Of a stretch of 39,237 nt of DNA, positions 8,935 to 17,901 are shown one piece after another (within the stretch, counting starts at the first letter, position 1; each line of letters begins with the position of its first letter). The stretch comes from an uncultured Kineothrix sp. GTDB lineage: Bacteria > Bacillota > Clostridia > Lachnospirales > Lachnospiraceae. The stretch covers positions 1 through 39,237 of the forward strand of contig CAJUMD010000019.1 in NCBI GenBank assembly GCA_910587275.1, given 5' to 3'. The notes under the pieces were generated by a model that had not been told where the DNA came from, did no database searches, and saw only the letters and a program-made list of their open reading frames with translations. A program made the position numbers and the translations under genes.

Positions 8935-8988
8935 TTAAACCGTATCTTCCTCTTTTGCTTTTCTTCCACGGGCAGCATGACAAGCCAT
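8935..8988 (-). CDS. Possible 17-residue leader peptide
   Basis: ATG at 8988 opens a 17-codon frame reading MACHAARGRKAKEEDTV and a TAA stop. It is in frame with a start-stop pair 12 bases upstream that has a perfect Shine-Dalgarno site. If that TAA were a sense codon, a 21-residue basic/acidic peptide would result. This may be a real small ORF, an eroded one or chance. There is no functional evidence. Confidence 0.2.
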   Translation of the reverse strand: MACHAARGRKAKEEDTV

Positions 8989-8994
8989 ACCGTA

Positions 8995-9012
8995 TTACAT
9001 GGGAAACCTCCT
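8995..9012 (-). promoter_or_regulatory. Ideal ribosome site followed by start-stop ATG-TAA
   Basis: On the minus strand AGGAGG (9007-9012), a six-base spacer, ATG (8998-9000) and TAA (8995-8997) form a minimal start-stop unit inside the leader of the RNA ligase transcript. It could hold ribosomes on the leader, or be the remnant of a small gene. Confidence 0.45.
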
Positions 9013-9087
9013 ATCCGAACCCGGAATTTGGAACGGATTTTTCCAAATTCCAATTCTTTTATCAAAAAATGCTACTGTCTGTTTCCA

Positions 9088-9116
9088 AACATAACACCAG
9101 GGCAGGTTTTTGTCAA
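9088..9116 (-). promoter_or_regulatory. Promoter of the RNA ligase/HD-kinase module
   Basis: TTGACA (9111-9116), exactly 17 bases and TATGTT (9088-9093) on the minus strand make a near-consensus promoter. The nearest downstream gene is the RNA ligase at 8698, giving a leader of about 380 nt. Confidence 0.7.
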
Positions 9117-9213
9117 ACACTGTATTTTTTCCAGCGAAAACAAAATCTATTATGGTTCCTATCGGTCCACCATACATCTAATATTTACATATTTCTTTTG
9201 TTTTCTCCCCGTT

Positions 9214-10860
9214 TTAATTTTTTAATGCATTATAAATACTATAAATTTCTCCGTAATTTTTCTTTACATAATCCTGTACCTCGGTTTCATAACAAAGGAC
9301 ATTATTTTCCACTTCTTTCCCAAAAGGATTTTCCCCCCTTTTCTCCAAAAAATCACGGTAAAATGCTTTTAAATAATCCTTCTTCTTTCCTTCCCCCTGT
9401 TTTTCCAGCCATTCACTTATCCGTTTATCCGCAGCATCCCACGATTTACTGCCATTCATTATCATTTTCTCAATGATACAAACCGGATTATTGGATAAAA
9501 AATAATCAATTTCAATTGCCGGAACCATACTTTGATCCTTCAATAAATTTTCCACTTTTCCCAAATCCCCTCGGCTCTTTATCACCGCCGTATAATCATC
9601 CAAAAGGATTTCCAATTGTTTCATCAGGTCAAAGGAAAAAGTTATTTTAATATGTCCCCCCACTGTTTCTATGGATAAACTGTCACATAAACAAATATAA
9701 TTTACTTTCCGGTTATTAATCTGCGTAATTTTTTCATATTTACAGTCGCACCCGGTGCACTGGTACTCGCGTTCTTCCTCCAAAAGAATTTTTCCGCAAT
9801 TGGAACATTGGAGGTAATTATGCTTATCATTAATCAATAACCGGAACCGGTTCCATTCCTGCAGATCGTCACAAAGCCTTACCATATAGGAAATCGGATC
9901 TTCCTGGTAAACCATCCGGAACCCGTTTTGAAATCTGTCCGTATGCCGGTAAATTGCAATCGCCGACATTTCTATGATGCACCTGTCTTCCGTATTCATG
10001 GAATAAATCTTACCGCCGTAATAAAAATGCATCAGAAGACTGACGGCGGATAACACGCCATGATTATTCACCGCATATTTTTCCTTAATCTCCTTATGGT
10101 CTACCTGTCTAAAAAGCTGGCTTTCCAAAAGAAGTGCCTTTATTTCTGCAAATTCCGCCTTTACGGTTGGGGATAAAATCTTTAAATACGGCGGGTAATC
10201 CGCTAATGTTTGGGCAGAACGCAAATAAAATTCCAATGGATAACCAATATCATGCAGCATAGAACTGACCATAAATATTTTATAGGACCAACCTTCCAAC
10301 CTATCCAAAATCTTCTGTCTATAATCTTCGCTGCCAATTTCCGCCCTTTTCCCGTTTTTCTCCAAATATAACTGCTCTGCCTGGGATAATAAATATCTTG
10401 CGGCGCTTCCTTTTGCCTGGTAAACAGTCTCGGAGACATTCTTTAACAAGTCGAATTCAAGCAGCAAAACAGATCCCAAAAATGCATTTTTCATCTGATG
10501 CTTTGCATGTTCCCTGATATTCACCGGATTGCCGCAGGCATCATGTTCAAAAAATATACTGTTTTCAATAGTTCCGTAATTATTAACCAATAACTCCTCA
10601 AGTCCCTCAATTCCAACATATTCATGCAGGAATTTCTGCATACCTTCCAACAGGCAGATCTGACGTTTGGCATCTTCCTTTCCATAGAGCAGTTCTTTCG
10701 ATCCTAATATGGAATGTATGTTTTTCTCCGTCAGCCCATATTCCTGCGGCGAAATCTCTTTTTTCCATGCTTCTTTTAAACCGTTTTTATTCTTCCCTTC
10801 ATACAACAGCTTTTCAAAATAATCATACATTTCCGTGTCATTGATTTCCATGCTACGCAT
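9214..10860 (-). CDS. HD-domain metallohydrolase with embedded zinc ribbon (cassette gene 5)
   Basis: A 548-residue soluble protein, last gene of the five-gene cassette. HD-domain ligands can be traced in order: His118/His121 in REHAKHQ, His203-Asp204 in SSMLHDIGYP, His267 in NNHGVLSAV, His306 in IYRHTDR and Asp331-332 in VRLCDDLQEW. Such an order fits a metal-dependent phosphohydrolase (nucleotide or cyclic nucleotide hydrolases are common in this superfamily). Straight after the HD core is a zinc ribbon with Cys352-x2-Cys355 and Cys368-x2-Cys371 (Cys373 nearby), which may bind nucleic acid or a partner. The C-terminal 150 residues are not recognised. GAGGGG lies five bases before the chosen ATG, and the upstream gene ends 14 bp away. 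The substrate is unknown. In a defence setting it would be the natural effector, but that is inference. Confidence 0.8.
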   Translation of the reverse strand: MRSMEINDTEMYDYFEKLLYEGKNKNGLKEAWKKEISPQEYGLTEKNIHSILGSKELLYGKEDAKRQICLLEGMQKFLHEYVGIEGLEELLVNNYGTIENSIFFEHDACGNPVNIREHAKHQMKNAFLGSVLLLEFDLLKNVSETVYQAKGSAARYLLSQAEQLYLEKNGKRAEIGSEDYRQKILDRLEGWSYKIFMVSSMLHDIGYPLEFYLRSAQTLADYPPYLKILSPTVKAEFAEIKALLLESQLFRQVDHKEIKEKYAVNNHGVLSAVSLLMHFYYGGKIYSMNTEDRCIIEMSAIAIYRHTDRFQNGFRMVYQEDPISYMVRLCDDLQEWNRFRLLINDKHNYLQCSNCGKILLEEEREYQCTGCDCKYEKITQINNRKVNYICLCDSLSIETVGGHIKITFSFDLMKQLEILLDDYTAVIKSRGDLGKVENLLKDQSMVPAIEIDYFLSNNPVCIIEKMIMNGSKSWDAADKRISEWLEKQGEGKKKDYLKAFYRDFLEKRGENPFGKEVENNVLCYETEVQDYVKKNYGEIYSIYNALKN

Positions 10861-10874
10861 CCCATCCCCTCTTA

Positions 10875-11783
10875 CTATATTTCTTTAAACTTTTCACCGG
10901 TAAATAAATAGTCTTCCGGATGATTTTCCACTTTTTCACCATTTAAATATACGGAACTCATCGCAACATTTTCCGAATATCTCCAACGCCATATCTTTGC
11001 GTCCGCTTTTTCTAGCTGTTTCAATACCTCCTCTTTAATCCTGTTCCATTCTTCATCTGCATCTTTCGTTTTGTCTTTCAGCCATCCGTCATAATTCTGC
11101 ACATCATTTATTATAATATTCATCGTTCTCTCCGATGACAATTTCTTAAACCCATTCACGCTGTCTTCCAAACACTGTACGCATTTATGAATATGGGCAT
11201 GATCCAATGTCGTCACATAATCCTCCTGTACACCCAAAACATCCTTTTTTACCATTTTATAACATTCCAAAAGAATTTCCTGTTCAAAATCAGAAAATCC
11301 CGGCGCACAATCCAATACCAACAGTGTTTCCGGTACCTCACTAAATTTTTGCTTAATAAATGAAAGTACATTTTCTTTCAACGTTGTCTGCGCTATATTC
11401 TGATGATTAATAAAATGCGGTTCCCCATATGAGGAACTGTTTTTTAATCCCGGCTCCAAAAAAGCCGCATACAGAAATTCCTTCCTGACACCATCCTTTA
11501 AATGAAGGGGGATCTTAACCGCATTCTTCGTCAGATTAAAGTACTTTTTTTCTTTTGTATATTTATCGTCAAACAAATAGCTGGTACCGGTTCCCAAAAT
11601 ATCCAAATCCATGTAAATGACATTGGTATATTTTTCCCTGTTTTTCCAAGGCAATGCATCGAACAGGGCACTGATACAGTAACTTTAAGACAAAGTCGTT
11701 TTTCCTGCCCCTCCTTTAAAGGAATTGACAAAAATAATTTTCCCTTTCGTTTCTTCCAAAACATCTTCCGTATTCTTTTCCAT
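10875..11783 (-). pseudogene. ParA/MinD-like ATPase with in-frame TAA (cassette gene 4)
   Basis: From ATG at 11783 (AGGGGG upstream, two bases after the preceding stop) the frame encodes the deviant Walker A KGGAGKTT at residues 23-30, then a TAA at codon 33 (11685-11687). The same frame continues without shift and gives YMDLDILGTG (Asp59, Asp61) and a Walker B-like LLVLDCAPG (Asp158). So this is a single SIMIBI-class ATPase of about 302 residues split by one nonsense codon. A CAA-to-TAA change would explain it. Downstream of the stop a TTG at 11654 could restart translation, but that product lacks the P-loop. ParA-like ATPases position or load partner complexes on DNA or membranes. Here the partner is probably the 966-aa protein encoded upstream. 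Sequencing error and readthrough remain possible. Confidence 0.75.
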
Positions 11784-11785
11784 GG

Positions 11786-14686
11786 TTAATCCCCCTTTAT
11801 CTTATTTTGTATCTCATATAATTTTTCACGTTCTTCTTTCTTTAGCAGGTCTTCCACATTCCCGCAATTCAATACTCTGTCTAACATATCCCCGCCATAC
11901 CGTTCCCTGAACTGCAGGACTGCCCGCTCGTCAACCACGGACTTTTTCTCCACAAAACGGAGCATTTCATGGATTTTCACCGCTTCCATGCAGTCTCCTT
12001 CCGTCCCTTCGTCCTCCCTGCCGTCACATTCCTGCCCGTCTTCAAATTCCAGTTTCATACTGTTTCCCCTGCATAGTTTTTCCACCATAAGCACCGCCGG
12101 CAGACTGTGGGTCTTTTCAAACCATTGGTCCAGCCATGATTCATAAAAATACATGCTAAGGACATTTACTTCCCTGAAAAAGCGGTTCATCTGCCAGTCC
12201 AGCCACATTTTACACCGCTGTTTCCAATCTTCCTCCTTTTCCTCCGTATCTTCTCCCATTATCCCGCATTTGCAGCGGAACCCATCCGGCACATACCAAA
12301 TTTCCAAATAGATATCCTCGGCATCCGGCAGAATTTCCTTTGTAATATCACCAGCCCCTAACGAATCCTGATAAAATTCCCTGACCGAATATCCTATCCT
12401 GGGTTCTCCCGTTACCGGAAGGCGGCGCGCTGTATTTTTACTGTCAAAATTCAGTATCATAATGCTTTTTCCATTGTGTTTGCGTTTATGCGCCTGGATA
12501 TAATCATTTTGATAAATATCCGAAAGTATATGTTCATTTGAACTCAAAGCCACAATGGTTTTCTCCGGATTCCGTGATACCTGTTTTTTTATAAAATCCA
12601 AAATCCCATTGTCAATTTCCCTGCTTTTCCATATCCACAGCCCTTCCGCGCCATTATCCGTAATATACTGCAAAGTATCCCATAAATACGGGATATACGT
12701 TTTTCCAACGCGGAAAAAATATTCGACCTGCTGATCCAGCCGGAATCCTTCCAACTGATTCCAAACCACAGTTTGGTTCTGCTTTACGGATACCGCCCTC
12801 GGCGTACGGTACAGGATGGAGCTGTCTGCAAGAACCACCATATCCGCTTCGCCCGCAATCTTCTCCATATCATATTTATTTTCGTTTAGGTAATTCGTCC
12901 TTCCAAAGCGGAACTGAATCAATCCGTTTGTACTGGCAGTATCCCACATCCGCGATAGTTTCTGCTTAAACTCCTCCTCTTTTACCGTCAAAACCAAAAA
13001 CGTTATCCTCGCCACATTACAGACATTTCCCATGGCAATCTTCCGAATTTTCTGTACCAGCGAAGTCAAACCTCCCAAATCGCTGATATCCACCAGGGCG
13101 ACGGTTATTTCCGTTAACAGCGGATGTTTTCTGATATAATCCAGGATTTGTTTTTGAATAATGACAAAATCCAAAACGGAATAAACAATTCCATTTTCTA
13201 TATTGGAAAACTTTACTTCTTTACTTTGCCATACCGTATTGTAATCCAAAGCATAAATCCCGCCCATTTTCATAAATTCCACCGGGAACTGCATACCGAG
13301 TTTTTTCAGTAAAGCGGTTTGGATGGAATCCTTTACCCTGCCGATACCGCTTTCATCCTGACTGTCCAAAATAAATTCAAACATTTTTTTGATACCCATG
13401 TAATAAAAGACACAAACCGGATGGAAAAAAGGCATAACGATGCAGGAATCTTCCATATTACAAAACAAGCACTGCAGACGCGGAATCAAATCCGGTTCCG
13501 GCGCAGCAAAATGCCGGACTTTTTCATCCGTCAGTATATATGCCAGCAGTTCAAAATACCGGTCCGTATACCCTTCCGCCCGCTTACAGAAGGTATGCAG
13601 GCATATCGGGGTGGCTTCCAAAACCCCGTCCCATGCTTCCAAAAACGACTGTTCCAGCGCATCCACCTTTTGTATCAATTCTTCCCTTTTATCCGGCGGA
13701 AGGTTCTTATTTCTAATCCCGGATTTTATTTCTTCCATCTGTTCCCGGTAACGGCTCTCATCGTCCCGGTTCCAGGAATAATCTTCCCATTTTAAATCAA
13801 AATCGAAATTATCCTTTTCTCTTTCCTTCAGCCATTCTTCTTCCAAAACGGAAATTTCTTCTTTCACATACTCCCTTATTTTATACTCATAAGAAAAACC
13901 ATAGACCACATCCGCTGCGGAAGAATCGGTTTCCGCAACGTTCATGCTCTTATCCTTTGGCGCGTTTTTTAAATGCTTCTCCATATCTTCGTAGTCTAAT
14001 TTTATAAAAATTTTTGAAAGATCTCCGCTGTATAGCCCGTTAGAAATGGCTTTCTCCCAACTCTGATTTTCTATTTCATGATTCATGACCGCCTTTGTCA
14101 GACGTTTTTCCACGATATCATATTTGGATAAACGCATCATTCTGCGAATTTTTCCCTTTTTCAGTACTTCCTGGGATCTGCTTTTCCATATTCCCAGCTC
14201 CGGCAGATTCTCATTCAGCTTAACCGGCTGTATCATATTGCGCTCATTCATGCATGGCAGCAAATAACGCAGTAATTCCCACAGGGAAATTTCATCCTGC
14301 TCCAATATCGTTTCCAAAAAATTCCTGATATCTCTTTCCAACTTAACATTAAGCGCTTTTGACAAACAATCCAACACTTCTTCCCGCTTGCCGCTTAATA
14401 ACGGATATTCGTTAAAGTCTTTTAGGGAATCAATCTGTTTAATCCCTTCCCCTGACAACAATACGATTTTTTTTACACCCGCGTCATTTCTTAATCTGAC
14501 CGCTTCGGAATAGTCCTTATTTTTGATAATGACAATTTGGTATTCCGTATGATTTGGAATTTGGATTTTCTGCAGAAGTTCTTCCTCGATATCACATAAA
14601 GACAGGAAAAATTCCTCCCTGCCCTTTGTCAGTATGGAAATGTATTCTTTAAGATATGAGACAAAACATTGATAAATATCCATCAT
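11786..14686 (-). CDS. Large unrecognised cassette protein (gene 3)
   Basis: A 966-residue, mostly hydrophilic and acidic protein without membrane segments or signal. I do not recognise a family. What is visible: a first 110 residues with alternating strands and helices (QIVIIKNKD, KKIVLLSGEG, then KDFNEYPLLSG), a charged helical middle, a stretch near 600-700 with Rossmann-like strands (ADMVVLADSS, TIVALSSNEH), one CKCG pair near 840 and an acidic C-terminus. No Walker A was found. ATG at 14686 overlaps the TGA of the previous gene (ATGA), so translation is coupled. A longer frame from 14758 exists but overlaps gene 2 without its own ribosome site. Its position third after an ATPase and a ~500-aa protein resembles that of DptH in dpt restriction operons, but the HerA/FtsK-type motor expected of a DptH was not seen. 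Confidence 0.7.
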   Translation of the reverse strand: MMDIYQCFVSYLKEYISILTKGREEFFLSLCDIEEELLQKIQIPNHTEYQIVIIKNKDYSEAVRLRNDAGVKKIVLLSGEGIKQIDSLKDFNEYPLLSGKREEVLDCLSKALNVKLERDIRNFLETILEQDEISLWELLRYLLPCMNERNMIQPVKLNENLPELGIWKSRSQEVLKKGKIRRMMRLSKYDIVEKRLTKAVMNHEIENQSWEKAISNGLYSGDLSKIFIKLDYEDMEKHLKNAPKDKSMNVAETDSSAADVVYGFSYEYKIREYVKEEISVLEEEWLKEREKDNFDFDLKWEDYSWNRDDESRYREQMEEIKSGIRNKNLPPDKREELIQKVDALEQSFLEAWDGVLEATPICLHTFCKRAEGYTDRYFELLAYILTDEKVRHFAAPEPDLIPRLQCLFCNMEDSCIVMPFFHPVCVFYYMGIKKMFEFILDSQDESGIGRVKDSIQTALLKKLGMQFPVEFMKMGGIYALDYNTVWQSKEVKFSNIENGIVYSVLDFVIIQKQILDYIRKHPLLTEITVALVDISDLGGLTSLVQKIRKIAMGNVCNVARITFLVLTVKEEEFKQKLSRMWDTASTNGLIQFRFGRTNYLNENKYDMEKIAGEADMVVLADSSILYRTPRAVSVKQNQTVVWNQLEGFRLDQQVEYFFRVGKTYIPYLWDTLQYITDNGAEGLWIWKSREIDNGILDFIKKQVSRNPEKTIVALSSNEHILSDIYQNDYIQAHKRKHNGKSIMILNFDSKNTARRLPVTGEPRIGYSVREFYQDSLGAGDITKEILPDAEDIYLEIWYVPDGFRCKCGIMGEDTEEKEEDWKQRCKMWLDWQMNRFFREVNVLSMYFYESWLDQWFEKTHSLPAVLMVEKLCRGNSMKLEFEDGQECDGREDEGTEGDCMEAVKIHEMLRFVEKKSVVDERAVLQFRERYGGDMLDRVLNCGNVEDLLKKEEREKLYEIQNKIKGD

Positions 14687-16176
14687 ACTAACTTCAATCC
14701 CCCCTTTTCCTCCGGCAATGTAACCACATAGCCACTGTCTGACAGCTTGATCAGGCAATTCGCGTTATTTAGGGTGTCAATAAACACCGCTTTATTTTTG
14801 GAATAATCAAACGCGGACAGTTTCGGTTTTACACTCTTTACCGCTCTCTCGTTTTCTTTGGATTTTACGATTACAATACGGTATCTATCATAAAGAAACT
14901 CCAAAAAATTATCCAAATAATCATATTTCCGCTCTTTGATTGCCAAATAAAGACGAACATAAAATTCCGCTAAAGAGCCGGACATGGCAAAGTATTTTTG
15001 CCTGGCATTATTATCCGGATAAACCATTCCGATTTGTTTTCCACTGGTGGGCAGGACGGAAGACATTTTGTTTAAAGTGGAACCGGTCCTGCTTTTTGTC
15101 AGGTTAATGTACCGGAGCACAAATTCTTCCACCGTTACCTTATCCTCCCCTTCCTGTAAATGAAACGCTTTCACAATTTCCCCAAACTCCAGTTCGTTAT
15201 CGCTGCGCTGCTTCCTTCCCATCACCTCAACCGCAAACTCGTTAAATTCCCGTTCTTTGATATACGCGCGTCCGGCTTCCGTACGGATTTTTATCTTTTC
15301 TTCCTCGCCCATTTCCTTTCTGACGGCATCGCAGTAATATGTCTGCATCAGATCCGGAAATAAACTACGGATTCCCGCATAATTATTGTAACAAGCCCTA
15401 TGTATATTTCCTTCCAGTCTGACATCCTGGATGCCTCCTTTGCATAACAAAAAGGCACTGTTACTTTTCCTGCGCACAATATATTGAATCACATAACTGG
15501 TGAGAAGGACGGATAAATAATGATACCTTCGGTAAAAGTCAAGTTTGCAAAAGTACTTATGTGTCAACAATGTATCCAAATCCGTATTTAACTGCCTGCC
15601 TAAATTCCTCATCCGAGTCTGTTCCGAATCGTTCAACTTCCCCCAGAACGTATTTGTAGCATCATAACTCATCCTTTCCGCATATTTAACTTTCCCATCC
15701 TGTTCCTGGAATAAAATTTTCAGGATTTGGCTTAATCCTGCATTTCCGCCAAAAACATAAACAGCCAATTTCTCCCTCATGGCAGTAAAATCAAATTTTT
15801 TATCATAATTCTGCAAATGAAACAGCAGATGACGCAATGTCGGAGCGCTTTCCGTCAGCATATCCTGTGTCATCGGAAAGTAATAATGCTTCGTTTTTGT
15901 ATTGATTTTTTTATTTTCTTCCTGAATCACCTGCGTACCCAAATACCGTTTTAAAAAAACATTGAAGGATTCCTTCAGTTTTTCCCGGTTTTGGTCGTCT
16001 TCCGTATACAGAACCCCGTTTTTTGCAAATGTCTCAAAATCATATCGTTTACCGTTTTCCCCCGTCTGTTGAAAATAGTCCAACAAAAAATTATTCGTCA
16101 GCAGATATTTGGGCGTTTCCGGGGCAGATATCCCCACATATGCCGCCAACCCTTCGCTTGCCTTATCCTTCTGCAT
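14683..16176 (-). CDS. Unrecognised cassette protein, 497 aa (gene 2)
   Basis: A 497-residue soluble protein, basic in its middle and rich in aromatic residues (repeated YY, FLxYF-type segments), with no P-loop, zinc cluster or membrane segment. A conserved-looking block near the C-terminus reads SSVLPTSGKQIGMVYPDNN, then a helical region ending LYDRYRIVIV, which has the feel of a winged-helix-like terminal module. ATG at 16176 begins one base past the TAA of the ATPase gene (16178-16180), and AGAGG in that gene's end serves as the ribosome site. A longer frame to 16359 lies wholly inside the ATPase gene and is rejected. By size and place it parallels DptG of dpt restriction systems, which is positional reasoning only. 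Confidence 0.7.
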   Translation of the reverse strand: MQKDKASEGLAAYVGISAPETPKYLLTNNFLLDYFQQTGENGKRYDFETFAKNGVLYTEDDQNREKLKESFNVFLKRYLGTQVIQEENKKINTKTKHYYFPMTQDMLTESAPTLRHLLFHLQNYDKKFDFTAMREKLAVYVFGGNAGLSQILKILFQEQDGKVKYAERMSYDATNTFWGKLNDSEQTRMRNLGRQLNTDLDTLLTHKYFCKLDFYRRYHYLSVLLTSYVIQYIVRRKSNSAFLLCKGGIQDVRLEGNIHRACYNNYAGIRSLFPDLMQTYYCDAVRKEMGEEEKIKIRTEAGRAYIKEREFNEFAVEVMGRKQRSDNELEFGEIVKAFHLQEGEDKVTVEEFVLRYINLTKSRTGSTLNKMSSVLPTSGKQIGMVYPDNNARQKYFAMSGSLAEFYVRLYLAIKERKYDYLDNFLEFLYDRYRIVIVKSKENERAVKSVKPKLSAFDYSKNKAVFIDTLNNANCLIKLSDSGYVVTLPEEKGGLKLV

Positions 16177-16177
16177 C

Positions 16178-17743
16178 TTAATCCTCTTTCCTGATCCGTA
16201 CCGTACGCGTCTGCTCTCCCGTGAAAAAATCTTCATGGGAATGCACCGTAAGGGAAAAATCGCACATTTTCTCCGTTTTCTCATCAAAACGGATGACAAT
16301 GGAATCGTAGGCATCCTCTTTTTCTTCCAGTATTTTGTGGAAAAAAGTATGGACCGCATATTCTTCCACGGTCAGTTCATTCCGGTTCAAATAATAATCC
16401 TGGCTGAACATCATCAAATACCGGAACTGCCTGTAATCAATCAACAGGCTGATTAATTTCCGGCTCCCGTCTTTTTTTCGGGCAAGGTAGCTTAGATAAA
16501 ATTTATTCCACATGTGATCCGAAGGCTGATTTACACTTCCAATCTGAATATCATACCGGTGCCAAATCATGCCGATGTCCTGCATTACCATAAATTCCGT
16601 CCGGATTTTATTACCCAAAATCAGCGGCGTATCCGTCACCACTAACCCAATATCGCTTTTTCCCCGGTTTCCCATTCTGCCGATTCCTTTCTTAAGCATC
16701 TGCAGCGTGGGATGTCTGTCCTGTACCGTATCATAATGAAACGGCCGGGTATTCATATATTCCAAAACATCATAAAATTCCGGCAGGTAATCCACATTTA
16801 ACATTCCGTATTGGTTTTCCGCCCCTTCAAAATAACGTTTTCTCCGGTATTTCACATATTCCTCTTTGGTTTTTACGCAATCCGGGTATTCTCCCCTTTT
16901 CAATGCCGGATCCATACGGGATATCTTCTCCAGTAAAATATCGTTATTTTCCCGGAAAATATTGTAATAGAAAACATTCTCCAAATCTTCCTGCCGTCCT
17001 GCCCTTTCCCGCCGTTCCGCGCAGTCCTCGCCAAAAGTAACCGCATACGCCAAAAGCGATAGCAGTTCCCGGAACGTGATATGCCCGCCCGTCAAATAAA
17101 CCGCATTGCAAATTGTCCGCATTCCTTCCAAACCGGAAGGGGATAATAATTTTTCTATATTTTCCCTGTAAACGCATTTTCCGTAACAAGGACAGGATAA
17201 ACCGGCGCAATCCTGCTCCGACTTATCCCCGTACCCTAAAAACTCTTTCATGATGTGATAAAAAACTTCCTGCTTTTCAGCTAAATTACGTTTTTCAAAA
17301 TTCCAAATGTGGATATCCTCCCGCTCTTTCGTCAATTCCTCCATGAGTCCAAAATCATATTGAATGACTGCCTGGGTAAATACACCCACATTGGCAGAAA
17401 CCACCAGCCGCTCCTTACTGGTTCCGTCCGCCACGTTCCTTAAACGCCGGATCAACTCCTGTTTATCCTGCTCCGCTAATGCCGAAAAATCACTGCACGG
17501 CTTGGAAAATCCCTTTTCCACCAGCAGGCTTCCGATATTGCGTAAAATACGAGATTTTCCGTCCCCCGCCTCCCCCGTCAATACAATTATATTAATATTA
17601 TCTATTCTATCACGGATTTCCTTTTCTTCCGGCAGTTCAATATGAAACTCCGCATCCGTATTCCTTTCATCCATCATAAAACCATGCGATTGATACTGTC
17701 CGCAGTAACGCACTAATTTTTCCACCTTTTGCATTAGAGTCAT
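16178..17743 (-). CDS. GDGKS-type P-loop ATPase (cassette gene 1, DptF-like)
   Basis: A 521-residue ATPase heading the cassette. The Walker A is GEAGDGKS at 57-64, preceded by the strand NIIVLT. A strand RLVVSANVG (112-120) follows at the place where a sensor or Walker B-like strand is expected. A four-Cys cluster (Cys179, 184, 186, 190; SCPCYGKC) is followed by a helical block LTGGHITFRELLSLLAYAVTFGEDC (218-241), an arrangement seen in ATPases of restriction systems. The nearest named relative I can suggest is DptF of phosphorothioate-dependent restriction, although its HNDATES-type segment is missing. GGGGAGGG lies eight bases before ATG. A promoter is present at 17902-17930. It probably powers or regulates the other cassette proteins on DNA. 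Confidence 0.75.
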   Translation of the reverse strand: MTLMQKVEKLVRYCGQYQSHGFMMDERNTDAEFHIELPEEKEIRDRIDNINIIVLTGEAGDGKSRILRNIGSLLVEKGFSKPCSDFSALAEQDKQELIRRLRNVADGTSKERLVVSANVGVFTQAVIQYDFGLMEELTKEREDIHIWNFEKRNLAEKQEVFYHIMKEFLGYGDKSEQDCAGLSCPCYGKCVYRENIEKLLSPSGLEGMRTICNAVYLTGGHITFRELLSLLAYAVTFGEDCAERRERAGRQEDLENVFYYNIFRENNDILLEKISRMDPALKRGEYPDCVKTKEEYVKYRRKRYFEGAENQYGMLNVDYLPEFYDVLEYMNTRPFHYDTVQDRHPTLQMLKKGIGRMGNRGKSDIGLVVTDTPLILGNKIRTEFMVMQDIGMIWHRYDIQIGSVNQPSDHMWNKFYLSYLARKKDGSRKLISLLIDYRQFRYLMMFSQDYYLNRNELTVEEYAVHTFFHKILEEKEDAYDSIVIRFDEKTEKMCDFSLTVHSHEDFFTGEQTRTVRIRKED

Positions 17744-17901
17744 GCCGACTACCCTCCCCTATCCATGTTTCCATTTCCACCGGTCAAAAATGAGGGCTAA
17801 CACTTTCTTTCAGATGAACCGTAACCAATTCAAGCAATCTCCGATTCGTTATCATTGCTACCGTATACTGTACCACCAAAAATACACTCATCCCATCATT
17901 G

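Larger units (their letters stand above)
8699..9213. other. 515-bp intergenic region
   Basis: The gap separates the end of the HD/zinc-ribbon gene (9214) from the start of the RNA ligase (8698). It holds one strong minus-strand promoter (9088-9116), an ideal ribosome site followed directly by ATG-TAA (8995-9012), and a possible 17-codon ORF (8935-8988). Otherwise no protein-like reading, tRNA or obvious terminator was seen. The ligase leader would be about 380 nt. Confidence 0.6.

Noticed and set aside
8699..8983. N-terminal extension of the RNA ligase frame up to 8983
   Set aside because: The start at 8698 has a proper ribosome site and the family N-terminus. The extension is Cys/Arg-rich and unlike any domain.
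16177..16359. Longer start for the 497-aa cassette protein
   Set aside because: It lies entirely within the ATPase gene. ATG 16176 has its own ribosome site and normal operon spacing.
9214..17743. Complete dnd/dpt phosphorothioation system
   Set aside because: No DndB-E proteins are encoded, and the resemblance is limited to gene order and a GDGKS ATPase.
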